Positions 1-5,695 of a DNA stretch of 5,695 nt are shown here, one piece after another (positions within the stretch are counted from its first letter, which is position 1; each line of letters opens with the position of its first letter). The notes beneath the pieces are model-generated. The model ran no database searches, was not told the origin of the DNA, and saw only the letters and a program-made list of their open reading frames with translations. This DNA is from Oscillospiraceae bacterium (GTDB taxonomy: Bacteria > Bacillota > Clostridia > Oscillospirales > Ruminococcaceae), in NCBI GenBank assembly GCA_015067375.1, contig SVMQ01000158.1, forward strand, positions 1 through 5,695. Direction: 5' to 3'. The position numbers and the translations under genes are program-made.

Positions 1-334
1 GGACTACGGCAAGTACCGTTTCGAGCAGACCAAGAGGGAAAAGGAAGCCAAGAAGAACCAGAAGCAGGCTGAGGTAAAAGAGATCAAGATGTCGCTCAAC
101 ATCGACACGAACGATTTCAATATCAAGGTAAAGAACTGCATCAAGTTCCTTCAGAACGGCGACAAGGTAAAGGTCACCATCCGCTTCAGACGTGCGAGAG
201 AGATGTCGCATATGAACCTCAGCGAAGAATTGATGAAGAGATTCATTGACGCCGTGTCGGAGTACGGTGGTTCCGAAAAGCCGTCAAAGCTGGAGGGCAA
301 GAACTACGCTATCGTTCTCAGCCCCAAGAAATAA
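1..334 (+). CDS. infC: Translation initiation factor IF-3, 5'-truncated by the window edge
   Basis: IF-3 binds the 30S subunit, prevents premature 50S joining and checks start codon and initiator tRNA. The reading frame is open from base 2 and gives 110 residues to a TAA stop. The family is usually about 165-180 residues, so roughly the first third (N-terminal domain and start of the linker) lies outside the window. The fragment opens with DYGKYRFEQTKR, which fits the IF-3 family signature at the linker/C-domain junction, followed by a Lys/Glu-rich helix (about residues 11-29). The C-terminal domain follows, with KVKNCIKFLQNGDKVKVTIRF and the closing KLEGKNYAIVLSPKK. An internal ATG at 89 is not the true start, because clear IF-3 sequence precedes it. 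One oddity is FRRAREM where many IF-3 proteins read FRGREM. It leads the infC-rpmI-rplT operon; the promoter and L20-responsive leader would be upstream of the window. Identification is secure. Confidence 0.96.
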   Translation, partial: DYGKYRFEQTKREKEAKKNQKQAEVKEIKMSLNIDTNDFNIKVKNCIKFLQNGDKVKVTIRFRRAREMSHMNLSEELMKRFIDAVSEYGGSEKPSKLEGKNYAIVLSPKK

Positions 335-369
335 GATAGCATAACAATAATCTCAAGGAGGATACCAAA

Positions 370-567
370 ATGCCTAAGATCAAAACACACAGCGGAGCTA
401 AAAAGCGTTTCAAGCTGACAAAGAACGGTAAGGTTAAGATGGCACACTGCAACAAGCGTCACATCCTTACAAAGAAGTCCACAAAGCGTAAAAGAGGTTT
501 AAGAGCAGGCGCGTATGCTGACGTTACCAACGTAGCTGCAGTAAAGAGCCTTATTCCCTACAAATAA
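370..567 (+). CDS. rpmI: 50S ribosomal protein L35
   Basis: A small basic protein of the large ribosomal subunit that contacts 23S rRNA. The 65-residue product has the standard length of L35. It shows the family pattern: [17 protein letters not shown] at the N-terminus, a Lys/Arg-rich middle with [15 protein letters not shown] (about residues 31-45), and a C-terminal V-x-x-L-I-P-Y ending. The start is fixed by an ideal AAGGAGG ribosome binding site at 355-361, eight bases before the ATG. It lies 35 bases after infC and 66 bases before rplT, with no terminator between, so it is the middle gene of the infC-rpmI-rplT transcript. In studied bacteria this operon is repressed by free L20; no operator can be assigned from the sequence alone here. 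Confidence 0.98.
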   Translation: MPKIKTHSGAKKRFKLTKNGKVKMAHCNKRHILTKKSTKRKRGLRAGAYADVTNVAAVKSLIPYK

Positions 568-588
568 GAATAACGCGTAACATCAGGC

Positions 589-607
589 GCGGAATAAGGG
601 TTTCCGC
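589..607 (+). other. Weak hairpin in the rpmI-rplT spacer
   Basis: GCGGAA (589-594) can pair with TTCCGC (602-607) around a 7-base loop. An overlapping alternative stem, CGCG (574-577) with CGCG (588-591), would exclude it. There is no T-run after it, so it is not an intrinsic terminator. The 66-base spacer otherwise holds only the rplT ribosome binding site AGGAGGT (619-625). A regulatory role is possible in principle because L20 operons are autoregulated. However, stems this short arise easily by chance and I see no L20-site signature. Confidence 0.25.
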
Positions 608-633
608 AGTAAAAATTCAGGAGGTAATGTAAC

Positions 634-987
634 ATGGCACGCATTAAGGGCGCACTCGCTACTCGCAAGAGAAGAAATAAAACATTAAAGCTGGCAAAGG
701 GCTACTGGGGCGGTAAGAGCAGACTGTTCAAGACTGCTAAGGAAGCCGTAATGAAGTCCGGTCAGTATGCTTATGTAGGCAGAAAGCTGAAGAAGAGAGA
801 TTTCAGAAGACTCTGGATCACAAGAATCTCCGCAGGCTGCAAGGCAAACGGCATGAACTATTCTACATTTATGAACGGTCTTAAGAAGGCTGGCATCTCC
901 CTCAACAGAAAGATGCTCTCCGAGATCGCAATCAACGACGCTGCTGGCTTCACAGCACTGACTGAGAAGGCTAAGGCTGCACTTTAA
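634..987 (+). CDS. rplT: 50S ribosomal protein L20
   Basis: L20 binds 23S rRNA early and is needed to start 50S assembly. In model bacteria it also represses its own operon. The 117-residue product has the usual family length. The N-terminal extension is the expected very basic helix ([24 protein letters not shown] as start and end marks, with the [10 protein letters not shown] stretch at about 23-33). It is followed by the globular domain with [19 protein letters not shown] (about 47-65) and the [16 protein letters not shown] segment (83-98). AGGAGGT at 619-625 sits eight bases before the ATG. It is the last gene of the infC-rpmI-rplT unit and is followed directly by a strong intrinsic terminator, which suits its position as operon end. 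Nothing is missing or unusual. Confidence 0.98.
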   Translation: MARIKGALATRKRRNKTLKLAKGYWGGKSRLFKTAKEAVMKSGQYAYVGRKLKKRDFRRLWITRISAGCKANGMNYSTFMNGLKKAGISLNRKMLSEIAINDAAGFTALTEKAKAAL

Positions 988-996
988 TCGTGATAT

Positions 997-1031
997 ATCT
1001 CACGTCTTGTTCATCGAGGCGTGAGATTTTT
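997..1031 (+). terminator. Intrinsic terminator of the infC-rpmI-rplT operon
   Basis: Bases 997-1009 pair with 1015-1027 to form a 13-base-pair stem. The outer eight pairs, ATCTCACG/CGTGAGAT, are perfect; the inner five include two T-G wobbles. The loop is five bases (TTCAT, 1010-1014). The stem runs directly into a T tract at 1027-1031. It starts ten bases after the rplT stop codon. All elements of a Rho-independent terminator are present. Strength was not computed. Confidence 0.88.
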
Positions 1032-1056
1032 CGCTATGTAGGGGGTATTATCAGAG

Positions 1057-1821
1057 ATGGAACTGACTTCGAGAAAAAATGAGACGGTGCGCCGTTTCAG
1101 AGATCTTGCGCGTGACAAAAAGCTTCGTGAGGAGCTTTCTGTTTTCGTGATAGAGGGTGACCATCTGTGCGGCGAGGCGGTTACTGCAGGGCTTGAGATA
1201 AGCCTTGCACTGCTGACAGAAAAGGCGCGAAAAAAGTACCCCGATGCAAGCGAAAGACTTATTGCAGCAGCAGATTCCTATGCTGTAATATCCGAGGATA
1301 TCGCTGAATATATATCCGATACCAAGTCGCCTCAGGGACTTTTTGCAGAGGTTCGCATACCGCAGGACAGAACTATGCCGAATGGCAGGCTGGTGATCCT
1401 CGACGGCGTGCAGGATCCCGGCAATGTCGGAACTGTCATCCGTACTGCAGAAGCACTGGGAATTGGCGGCGCTGTGATGTCGTGTGGATGCGCTGATATC
1501 TACTCTCCAAAGACGCTGCGTGCGTCGATGGGCAGCGTTTTCAGGCTTCCTTGTATAACTTGCGATCTGCCGCAGATGATATGTTCGCTCATAGATGATG
1601 GCTATCGTGTTTATGGCGCGATGCTTGATGAGAGCGCGCATAAGCTCGGTGAGATAAGCTTTCCTGAGAAAGCGGCGGTGGTAATCGGCAGCGAGGGTCG
1701 CGGTATCTCGGAAGAGGTTAGAAAAGCTTGCAGCGATGGACTGTACATTCCGATAACAGGTGCTGAATCGCTTAATGCGGCAGTGGCAGCAGCAGTTATC
1801 CTGTGGGAGCTATCAAAGTAA
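1057..1821 (+). CDS. TrmH/SpoU-family RNA 2'-O-ribose methyltransferase, probably acting on 23S rRNA
   Basis: This is a SAM-dependent SPOUT (alpha/beta-knot) methyltransferase of 254 residues, close to full family length. Residues 1-105 form the substrate-binding region (SRKNETVRRFRDL near the start, FVIEGDHLCGEA at 30-41, SPQGLFAEV at 91-99). Residues 111-254 are the catalytic knot. Motif 1 is LDGVQDPGNVGTVIRTA (115-131, with Asn123 and Arg129). Motif 2 is VVIGSEGRGIS (208-218, with Glu213). Motif 3 is IPITGAESLNAAVAA (231-245, with Ser238 and Asn240). The residues equivalent to those used by TrmH are therefore all present. Motif 3 reads SLNAAVAA where many relatives have SLNVSVAA. The ATG is preceded by AGGGGGT at 1040-1046. 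The architecture resembles Bacillus YsgA (RlmP, which I recall as the 23S Gm2553 enzyme) and RlmB. The exact target nucleotide cannot be read from sequence. The position behind rplT fits an rRNA role. The upstream terminator leaves almost no room for its own promoter. Confidence 0.9.
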   Translation: MELTSRKNETVRRFRDLARDKKLREELSVFVIEGDHLCGEAVTAGLEISLALLTEKARKKYPDASERLIAAADSYAVISEDIAEYISDTKSPQGLFAEVRIPQDRTMPNGRLVILDGVQDPGNVGTVIRTAEALGIGGAVMSCGCADIYSPKTLRASMGSVFRLPCITCDLPQMICSLIDDGYRVYGAMLDESAHKLGEISFPEKAAVVIGSEGRGISEEVRKACSDGLYIPITGAESLNAAVAAAVILWELSK

Positions 1822-1823
1822 TG

Positions 1824-1881
1824 TCTGCTCGATGCAGAAAGTATCGCAAAACCACAAGGAAGCTTCGGGCTTTGCGATGCT
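1824..1881. repeat. Two tandem hairpins between the methyltransferase and topA
   Basis: The 99-base gap at 1822-1920 contains no gene but holds two consecutive inverted repeats. The first is TCTGC (1824-1828) with GCAGA (1834-1838), a perfect 5-base-pair stem around TCGAT. The second pairs 1840-1850 with 1871-1881, 11 base pairs with one T-G wobble, built on ATCGCAAA/TTTGCGAT around a 20-base loop. The loop itself contains the palindrome GAAGCTTC. No T tract follows on the plus strand, nor on the minus strand, so neither is a standard intrinsic terminator. They might shape the mRNA end, be protected by a protein, or be chance. Confidence 0.5.
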
Positions 1882-1907
1882 GACAGCAAATGAAATAAAA
1901 AGATCAT

Positions 1908-1914
1908 GGGGGAT
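1908..1914 (+). promoter_or_regulatory. Ribosome binding site fixing the GTG start of topA
   Basis: GGGGGAT at 1908-1914 lies six bases before a GTG at 1921. The only upstream in-frame ATG (1906) runs into TAA at 1918-1920, so it cannot start topA. The TopA family begins M-A-N-L-V-I at exactly this GTG, which supports a GTG start. Confidence 0.75.
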
Positions 1915-1920
1915 CAATAA

Positions 1921-4017
1921 GTGGCAAATCTTGTAATAATGGAGTCGCCGTCAAAGGCAAAAACTGTAAAGAAATATCTCGGAGAGGGCTTTGATGTAAT
2001 GGCTTCGACGGGTCATGTCATCGACCTGCCTAAGTCTAAGCTAGGCGTTGATGTTGATAATGATTTTGCGCCTCAGTATGTCAATATGAAGGACAAATCC
2101 GAGATCATTAAAGAACTCAAAAAACGCGCTAAGAGCAGCGATATGATATACCTTGCAACTGACCCTGACCGCGAGGGCGAGGCTATTGCGTGGCATCTGT
2201 CGCATCTGCTGAATATCGACGGCAACGAGCCTGTGCGCGTGACTTTCAACGAAATAACAAAGTCGGGTATACAGACAGGCATGGCCAATCCGCGTAAGAT
2301 AGACACAGACGTGGTGGATGCGCAACAGGCAAGACGTATCCTTGACAGAATAGTGGGCTACAAGCTGTCGCCTTTCCTTTGGAAAAAGGTGCGCAGGGGT
2401 CTTTCCGCTGGCCGCGTGCAGTCTGTTGCCGTGCGCCTTATCGTTGACCGTGAGAATGAGATAAATAGCTTTCAGGCTCAGGAATACTGGAGCATTGATG
2501 CCAAGCTCATCGCTGCATCATCAAAGAAGGCGTTTGCTGCAAAACTCAGCGAGGTAGACGGTGAGAAGACAGAGCTTTCAGATAAAGCACAGGCTGATAA
2601 GATATTAAAGAGGCTTGAGGGTGCTGAGTATATCGTGACTAACCTAAAGAAATCTCAGCGTAAAAAGCAGCCTGCTCCGCCATTTACTACATCTACACTT
2701 CAGCAGGAAGCATCGCGCAAGCTGTCTTTTCAGGCGCGCAGGACTATGAAAGCTGCACAGGAGCTGTACGAAGGCGTTGAGGTGCCTGGCATGGGCGCTG
2801 TCGGTCTTATCACCTATATGAGAACCGACTCGCTGCGTATCTCTGACGAGGCAAAGGCAGCAGCAGCGGCGCTGATCAAGGAGCTTTACGGCGAGGAGTA
2901 TGTTCCCGAAAAGCCTAGAACGTTCCGTCAGAAGAACAATGCACAGGATGCGCATGAGGCCATCCGTCCGACGACGGTAAGTCTTACACCCGATAAGGTC
3001 AAGTCTGCACTTACAAACGATCAGTACAAGCTCTATAAGCTGATATGGGAGCGCTTTATGGCGAGCCAGATGCAGAACGCTGTAATGGATACGGTTTCCG
3101 TTGATATAACAGCGGCTGGCTGCCTGTTCAAGGCGAGCGGATATTCCGTGAAGTTTGATGGTTTTACGAAGCTTTATGAGGAGAGCAAGGACGGCGATGT
3201 TGAGCAGGGCGGAGCACTCCCTGCTATAACAAAGGGCGAGAAGCTCAAAGCAAAAGAGGTCAGCGGCAACCAGCATTTTACTCAGCCGCCTGCACGATAT
3301 AACGAGGCTTCGCTCATTAAGGAGCTTGAAGAAAACGGCATCGGCAGACCCTCGACATACGCGCCGACTATCTCCACCATTCTTGACAGACACTATGTGG
3401 AGCGTGAGAGCGGAAACCAGCTCAAGCCGACTTCTCTCGGTGAGGTCATCACTGAGCTTCTTAAGGAGCATTTTGATAACATTGTCGATGTCAAGTTCAC
3501 CGCGAAGATGGAGGGCGAGCTTGATAACATCGAAAAGGGTACCGTAAACTGGGTACAGATACTGAAGAATTTCTACGGCCGCTTTGCGAAGTCGCTTGAA
3601 AAGGCAGAGGTAGAGATGGAGGGCAAGAGGGTCAAGATACCTGACGAGCCTACCGACATCATCTGTGAAAAGTGCGGCAAGAATATGCTGATAAAGATCG
3701 GCCCTTATGGAAAGTTCCTCGGATGCTCAGGCTTCCCCGAGTGCGATTTCACAAAGAAGATAGTTACCGAAACACAGGGAAGCTGTCCCAATTGCGGCAA
3801 GAAGATGCTCGCAAAGAAGTCTAAAAAGGGCAAGCCGTTCTATGGATGTGAGGATTATCAGGGCTGCAACTATATGACGTGGGATCTTCCTATTGCGGAG
3901 CAGTGTCCCCAGTGCGGCAAGACCCTGTTCAAGAAAACAGGCAAGCTCGGAAAGATCTATTGCGGCAAGGAGGGTTGCTCTTACGAGCGTCCTCTCGATA
4001 ACACAAAGGATAAGTAA
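1921..4017 (+). CDS. topA: DNA topoisomerase I (type IA)
   Basis: Relaxes negative supercoils by cutting and rejoining one strand through a 5'-phosphotyrosine, limiting excess negative supercoiling behind RNA polymerase. The 698 residues match the usual Firmicute length. The Toprim domain (about 3-115) has Glu9 in ESPSKAK and the metal-binding DPDREGE (Asp81, Asp83, Glu85). The core follows, with LSAGRVQSVAVRLI (161-174), the catalytic Tyr299 in GLITYMRTDS, and QPPARYNEASLIKELEENG (455-473) plus IGRPSTYAPTI. The C-terminus carries three four-cysteine zinc-ribbon modules: Cys582/585/602/608, Cys622/625/643/649 and Cys662/665/681/686, all complete. The start is GTG. It is tightly linked to trmFO, a pairing also seen in Bacillus. 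A dprA gene that I associate with this position in other Firmicutes is absent here. No truncation or frameshift is visible. Confidence 0.98.
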   Translation: MANLVIMESPSKAKTVKKYLGEGFDVMASTGHVIDLPKSKLGVDVDNDFAPQYVNMKDKSEIIKELKKRAKSSDMIYLATDPDREGEAIAWHLSHLLNIDGNEPVRVTFNEITKSGIQTGMANPRKIDTDVVDAQQARRILDRIVGYKLSPFLWKKVRRGLSAGRVQSVAVRLIVDRENEINSFQAQEYWSIDAKLIAASSKKAFAAKLSEVDGEKTELSDKAQADKILKRLEGAEYIVTNLKKSQRKKQPAPPFTTSTLQQEASRKLSFQARRTMKAAQELYEGVEVPGMGAVGLITYMRTDSLRISDEAKAAAAALIKELYGEEYVPEKPRTFRQKNNAQDAHEAIRPTTVSLTPDKVKSALTNDQYKLYKLIWERFMASQMQNAVMDTVSVDITAAGCLFKASGYSVKFDGFTKLYEESKDGDVEQGGALPAITKGEKLKAKEVSGNQHFTQPPARYNEASLIKELEENGIGRPSTYAPTISTILDRHYVERESGNQLKPTSLGEVITELLKEHFDNIVDVKFTAKMEGELDNIEKGTVNWVQILKNFYGRFAKSLEKAEVEMEGKRVKIPDEPTDIICEKCGKNMLIKIGPYGKFLGCSGFPECDFTKKIVTETQGSCPNCGKKMLAKKSKKGKPFYGCEDYQGCNYMTWDLPIAEQCPQCGKTLFKKTGKLGKIYCGKEGCSYERPLDNTKDK

Positions 4018-4019
4018 AT

Positions 4020-5330
4020 ATGACAGTCAAGGTTATAGGTGCAGGTCTCGCGGGATGCGAGGCGGCTGTTCAGCTTGCCAGACGCGGATTTGACGTCGAG
4101 CTGCATGAGATGAAGCCGTACAAATACTCACCTGCACATAAATATCAGGGGTTTGCGGAGCTTGTCTGTTCCAACTCGCTGAAAGCTGCCAGAGTGGAGA
4201 GCGCCTGCGGCCTGCTCAAAGAGGAGATGCGTAGGTTCGGCTCGGTTATACTGGAGGCAGCGGATAAGACTTCCGTCCCCGCGGGTGGAGCGCTTGCGGT
4301 AAACCGCACAGAGTTCTCTGATGAGGTCACGCGCCTTGTTAAAGCGTATCCCAACATCCGCGTGGTCGAGGGCGAGGTGACTGAGCTTCCTGACGAAAAC
4401 GCTGTGATCTGCACAGGACCGCTCACTTCAGATGTGCTTGCAGAGAAGATACGCGCTGTCTGCGGCAACGGACTGAGCTTTTTCGACGCCGCCGCTCCTA
4501 TCGTTACGGCGGATAGCATCGATTTCAGCAAGGCGTTCTTCCAGACGCGTTACGACAAGGGCGACGCGGACTACATCAACTGCCCCATGAACAAGGAGGA
4601 GTATGAGCGTTTCTACGAGGCGCTCGTGTCTGCCGAATCCGCTCCGTTGAAGGAGTTCGACCGCCCCGAGGAAGGCTCGGGATTAAAGGTTTATGAGGGC
4701 TGTATGCCCGTTGAGGTGCTTGCAAAGCGCGGCATTGAGAGCGTGCGCTATGGCTGCATGAAGCCCGTTGGGCTTATTGACCCGAGGACGGGGCATCGAC
4801 CGTGGGCGGCGGTGCAGCTGCGTAAGGAGAACACCGAGGGTACGATGTATAATATCGTTGGCTTTCAGACCAACCTGAAATTCGGAGAGCAGAAGCGTGT
4901 TTTTTCCATGATACCAGGGCTTGAAAATGCAGAGTTCGTGCGCTACGGCGTGATGCACCGCAATACTTTTATAGACAGTCCGAGGCTGCTTGATGAGCAT
5001 TTCATGCTACGAGGTTCAAAGAATGTATTTTTCGGCGGACAGATAACAGGCGTTGAGGGCTATGTTGAGAGCGCTGCAAGCGGCATTATCGCGGGTCGCG
5101 CTCTTGCGGATGTGCTGGAGGGCAAGCAGCCTTTGCAGCTTCCTGTGACTACGATGCTTGGCGCACTGTGCGCTTACATCAGCGATGAGAGCGTGACGGA
5201 TTTCCAGCCGATGGGCAGCAATATGGGAATATTGCCGCCGCTCGACAGGGTGATAAAGGGCAAGCAGGAAAAGTATGCGGCTTATGCAGAGAGGGCACTG
5301 AAAGCCCTTGATGAAACATTAGGCAAATGA
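4020..5330 (+). CDS. trmFO: Methylenetetrahydrofolate-tRNA-(uracil-5-)-methyltransferase TrmFO
   Basis: A flavoprotein that methylates uridine 54 in the T-loop of tRNA to m5U. It uses 5,10-methylenetetrahydrofolate as carbon donor and reduced FAD, unlike the SAM-dependent TrmA. It has 436 residues, the normal family length. The N-terminus has the FAD dinucleotide-binding fold KVIGAGLAGCEAA (4-16, with Gly7, Gly9, Gly12). Cys50 in LVCSNSLKAA and Cys228 in YEGCMPVE match the two functionally important cysteines of the Bacillus enzyme. Further family blocks are GGALAVNRTEFS (89-100), YINCPMNKEEYERFYEAL (185-202), PVGLIDPRTGHRPWAAVQL (249-267) and FFGGQITGVEGYVESAASG (337-355). The last of these is the second flavin-contacting region. 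Its ATG is only two bases after the topA stop, and its ribosome binding site AAAGGA (4005-4010) lies inside topA, so co-transcription and coupled translation are likely. Intact. Confidence 0.97.
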   Translation: MTVKVIGAGLAGCEAAVQLARRGFDVELHEMKPYKYSPAHKYQGFAELVCSNSLKAARVESACGLLKEEMRRFGSVILEAADKTSVPAGGALAVNRTEFSDEVTRLVKAYPNIRVVEGEVTELPDENAVICTGPLTSDVLAEKIRAVCGNGLSFFDAAAPIVTADSIDFSKAFFQTRYDKGDADYINCPMNKEEYERFYEALVSAESAPLKEFDRPEEGSGLKVYEGCMPVEVLAKRGIESVRYGCMKPVGLIDPRTGHRPWAAVQLRKENTEGTMYNIVGFQTNLKFGEQKRVFSMIPGLENAEFVRYGVMHRNTFIDSPRLLDEHFMLRGSKNVFFGGQITGVEGYVESAASGIIAGRALADVLEGKQPLQLPVTTMLGALCAYISDESVTDFQPMGSNMGILPPLDRVIKGKQEKYAAYAERALKALDETLGK

Positions 5331-5358
5331 CGTTCTACGCCCCTTTCGGGGAGAAACG
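5331..5358 (+). other. Small hairpin overlapping the plsX translation start region
   Basis: In the 37-base trmFO-plsX gap, CCCC (5340-5343) pairs with GGGG (5348-5351) around TTTC. An outer helix, CGTT-CT (5331-5336) with AG-AACG (5352-5358), pairs around a bulged A at 5354, with ACG (5337-5339) unpaired. The outer helix touches the first base of the weak plsX ribosome binding site GGAG (5358-5361), so it could modestly affect plsX initiation. There is no T tract, so it is not a terminator. Functional significance is uncertain. Confidence 0.35.
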
Positions 5359-5367
5359 GAGTTCAAT

Positions 5368-5695
5368 ATGAAGATAGTTATAGACGGCTTCGGCGGTGAT
5401 AATGCGCCTGACGAGGTATTAAAAGGCGCAGCGCTTGCCGTTAAGGAGCTTGGTATAGAGGTCGCTGTCACGGGTGATGTGGAGCTTATGAAGAGCCGCA
5501 TGGCAAAGCTCGGCATATCCGATAAAGGGATAGAGCTCGTGGCTGCAAACGGCGTGATAGAGGTAGAGGACAATCCTCGTGCGATACTTAAGGAGAAGTC
5601 TGACTGCTCTATGGCAGTGGCATTCAAGATGACTGCCGAGGGTAAGGCAGACGCTGCCATACCCTCGGCAGTCATCTTGAATGCCACTGCCAAAG
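5368..5695 (+). CDS. plsX: Phosphate acyltransferase PlsX, 3' end lost at window edge and last part probably artefactual
   Basis: PlsX converts acyl-ACP and phosphate into acyl-phosphate, the donor used by the membrane acyltransferase PlsY for the first step of phospholipid synthesis in most Gram-positives. The start MKIVIDGFGGDNAPDEVLKG matches the family's hallmark GGDNAP opening. It is followed by EVAVTGDVELMKSRM (31-45) and, at about 72-96, a conserved block ending in AEGKADA. Start support is GGAG at 5358-5361, six bases before the ATG. Family members have about 330-345 residues; only 109 codons fit here. After GKADA (residues 92-96, ending near base 5655) the expected F-V-S-A-G-N/S-T-G-A-L segment is missing and is replaced by IPSAVILNATA. 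That segment is encoded by an inverted copy of the preceding DNA. Only about the first 95 residues should be trusted. It is probably co-transcribed with trmFO. Confidence 0.88.
   Translation, partial: MKIVIDGFGGDNAPDEVLKGAALAVKELGIEVAVTGDVELMKSRMAKLGISDKGIELVAANGVIEVEDNPRAILKEKSDCSMAVAFKMTAEGKADAAIPSAVILNATAK
5609..5695. repeat. 87-base near-perfect palindrome at the window's 3' end
   Basis: Bases 5609-5650 are the reverse complement of 5654-5695 around the centre ACG (5651-5653). The core arms 5612-5644 and 5660-5692 match at all 33 positions. An inner five-base match (GGCAG 5646-5650, CTGCC 5654-5658) and a few outer bases complete it. There are only two mismatches, both A opposite A: 5645/5659 and 5611/5693. 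It lies inside plsX, whose protein loses family similarity at the palindrome centre. Both strands therefore read M-A-V-A-F-K-M-T-A-E-G. This looks like a fold-back of the left arm, most likely a library or assembly chimera at a contig end, not a native repeat. Confidence 0.93.

Noticed and set aside
1051..1641. 196-residue minus-strand open frame opposite the methyltransferase
   Set aside because: It lies wholly over a clear SPOUT methyltransferase gene. Its translation has no recognisable domain and is rich in His, Arg, Cys and Ser, as expected for an antisense shadow.
1872..1899. Possible topA promoter, TTGCGA and AATAAA with 16-base spacing
   Set aside because: Each box matches the consensus at only four of six positions. 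The implied start point would fall almost on the ribosome binding site, so it is too weak to annotate.
1906..1920. Four-codon mini open frame ATG-GGG-GAT-CAA-TAA abutting the topA GTG
   Set aside because: It overlaps the topA ribosome binding site and has none of its own upstream. It is most likely a chance reading of the Shine-Dalgarno region, not a leader peptide.
2644..3471. 275-residue minus-strand open frame opposite topA
   Set aside because: It is fully inside the intact topA coding frame over conserved catalytic sequence. The Leu/Arg/Cys-rich product looks like an antisense artefact, with no ribosome binding site or family resemblance.
5319..5693. Minus-strand open frame that begins with a PlsX-like peptide
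   Set aside because: It starts inside the terminal palindrome, so it merely re-reads the plsX left arm in mirror image and then continues antisense to plsX. It is not a second gene.
1..5695. Search for CRISPR arrays, tRNA genes, insertion sequences, toxin-antitoxin or defence genes
   Set aside because: Coding density is nearly complete with housekeeping genes. The gaps are at most 99 bases, and none holds direct repeats, a cloverleaf or transposase sequence.

Overview
The window is a contig-like fragment carrying seven plus-strand housekeeping genes and no visible mobile, CRISPR or defence element. The gene order (infC-rpmI-rplT, then a SPOUT rRNA methyltransferase, topA, trmFO, plsX) points to a low-to-mid-GC Firmicute. 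So do the strong AGGAGG-type ribosome binding sites and the folate-dependent tRNA methyltransferase TrmFO. A Clostridia member such as a Ruminococcus/Oscillospiraceae gut bacterium is my best guess, but that placement is inferred from memory of protein style and synteny, not from a search.

Layout: bases 1-334 hold the C-terminal two-thirds of translation initiation factor IF-3. It is followed by ribosomal proteins L35 (370-567) and L20 (634-987), the classic autoregulated translation operon. A strong intrinsic terminator (997-1031) closes that operon. Only 25 bases further on starts a TrmH/SpoU-type RNA 2'-O-methyltransferase (1057-1821). A 99-base gap with two tandem hairpins and no gene leads to DNA topoisomerase I (GTG start, 1921-4017). 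topA is separated by 2 bases from trmFO (4020-5330), so these two are probably translationally coupled. A 37-base gap leads to the start of plsX (from 5368), which runs off the window.

How the genes work together: the first four serve ribosome assembly, initiation and (by inference) rRNA modification. topA controls negative supercoiling, trmFO makes the conserved T-loop m5U54 in tRNA, and plsX opens phospholipid synthesis by making acyl-phosphate. This is a growth-linked housekeeping neighbourhood, not a dedicated pathway.

The most anomalous thing is the last 87 bases (5609-5695). They form a near-perfect palindrome, with 42-base arms, two mismatches and a 3-base centre, inside plsX. Exactly at its centre the PlsX protein stops looking like PlsX. 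The simplest reading is a fold-back chimera or assembly artefact at a contig end, so the last roughly 42 bases should not be treated as genuine downstream sequence. I see no convincing undescribed biological system here.
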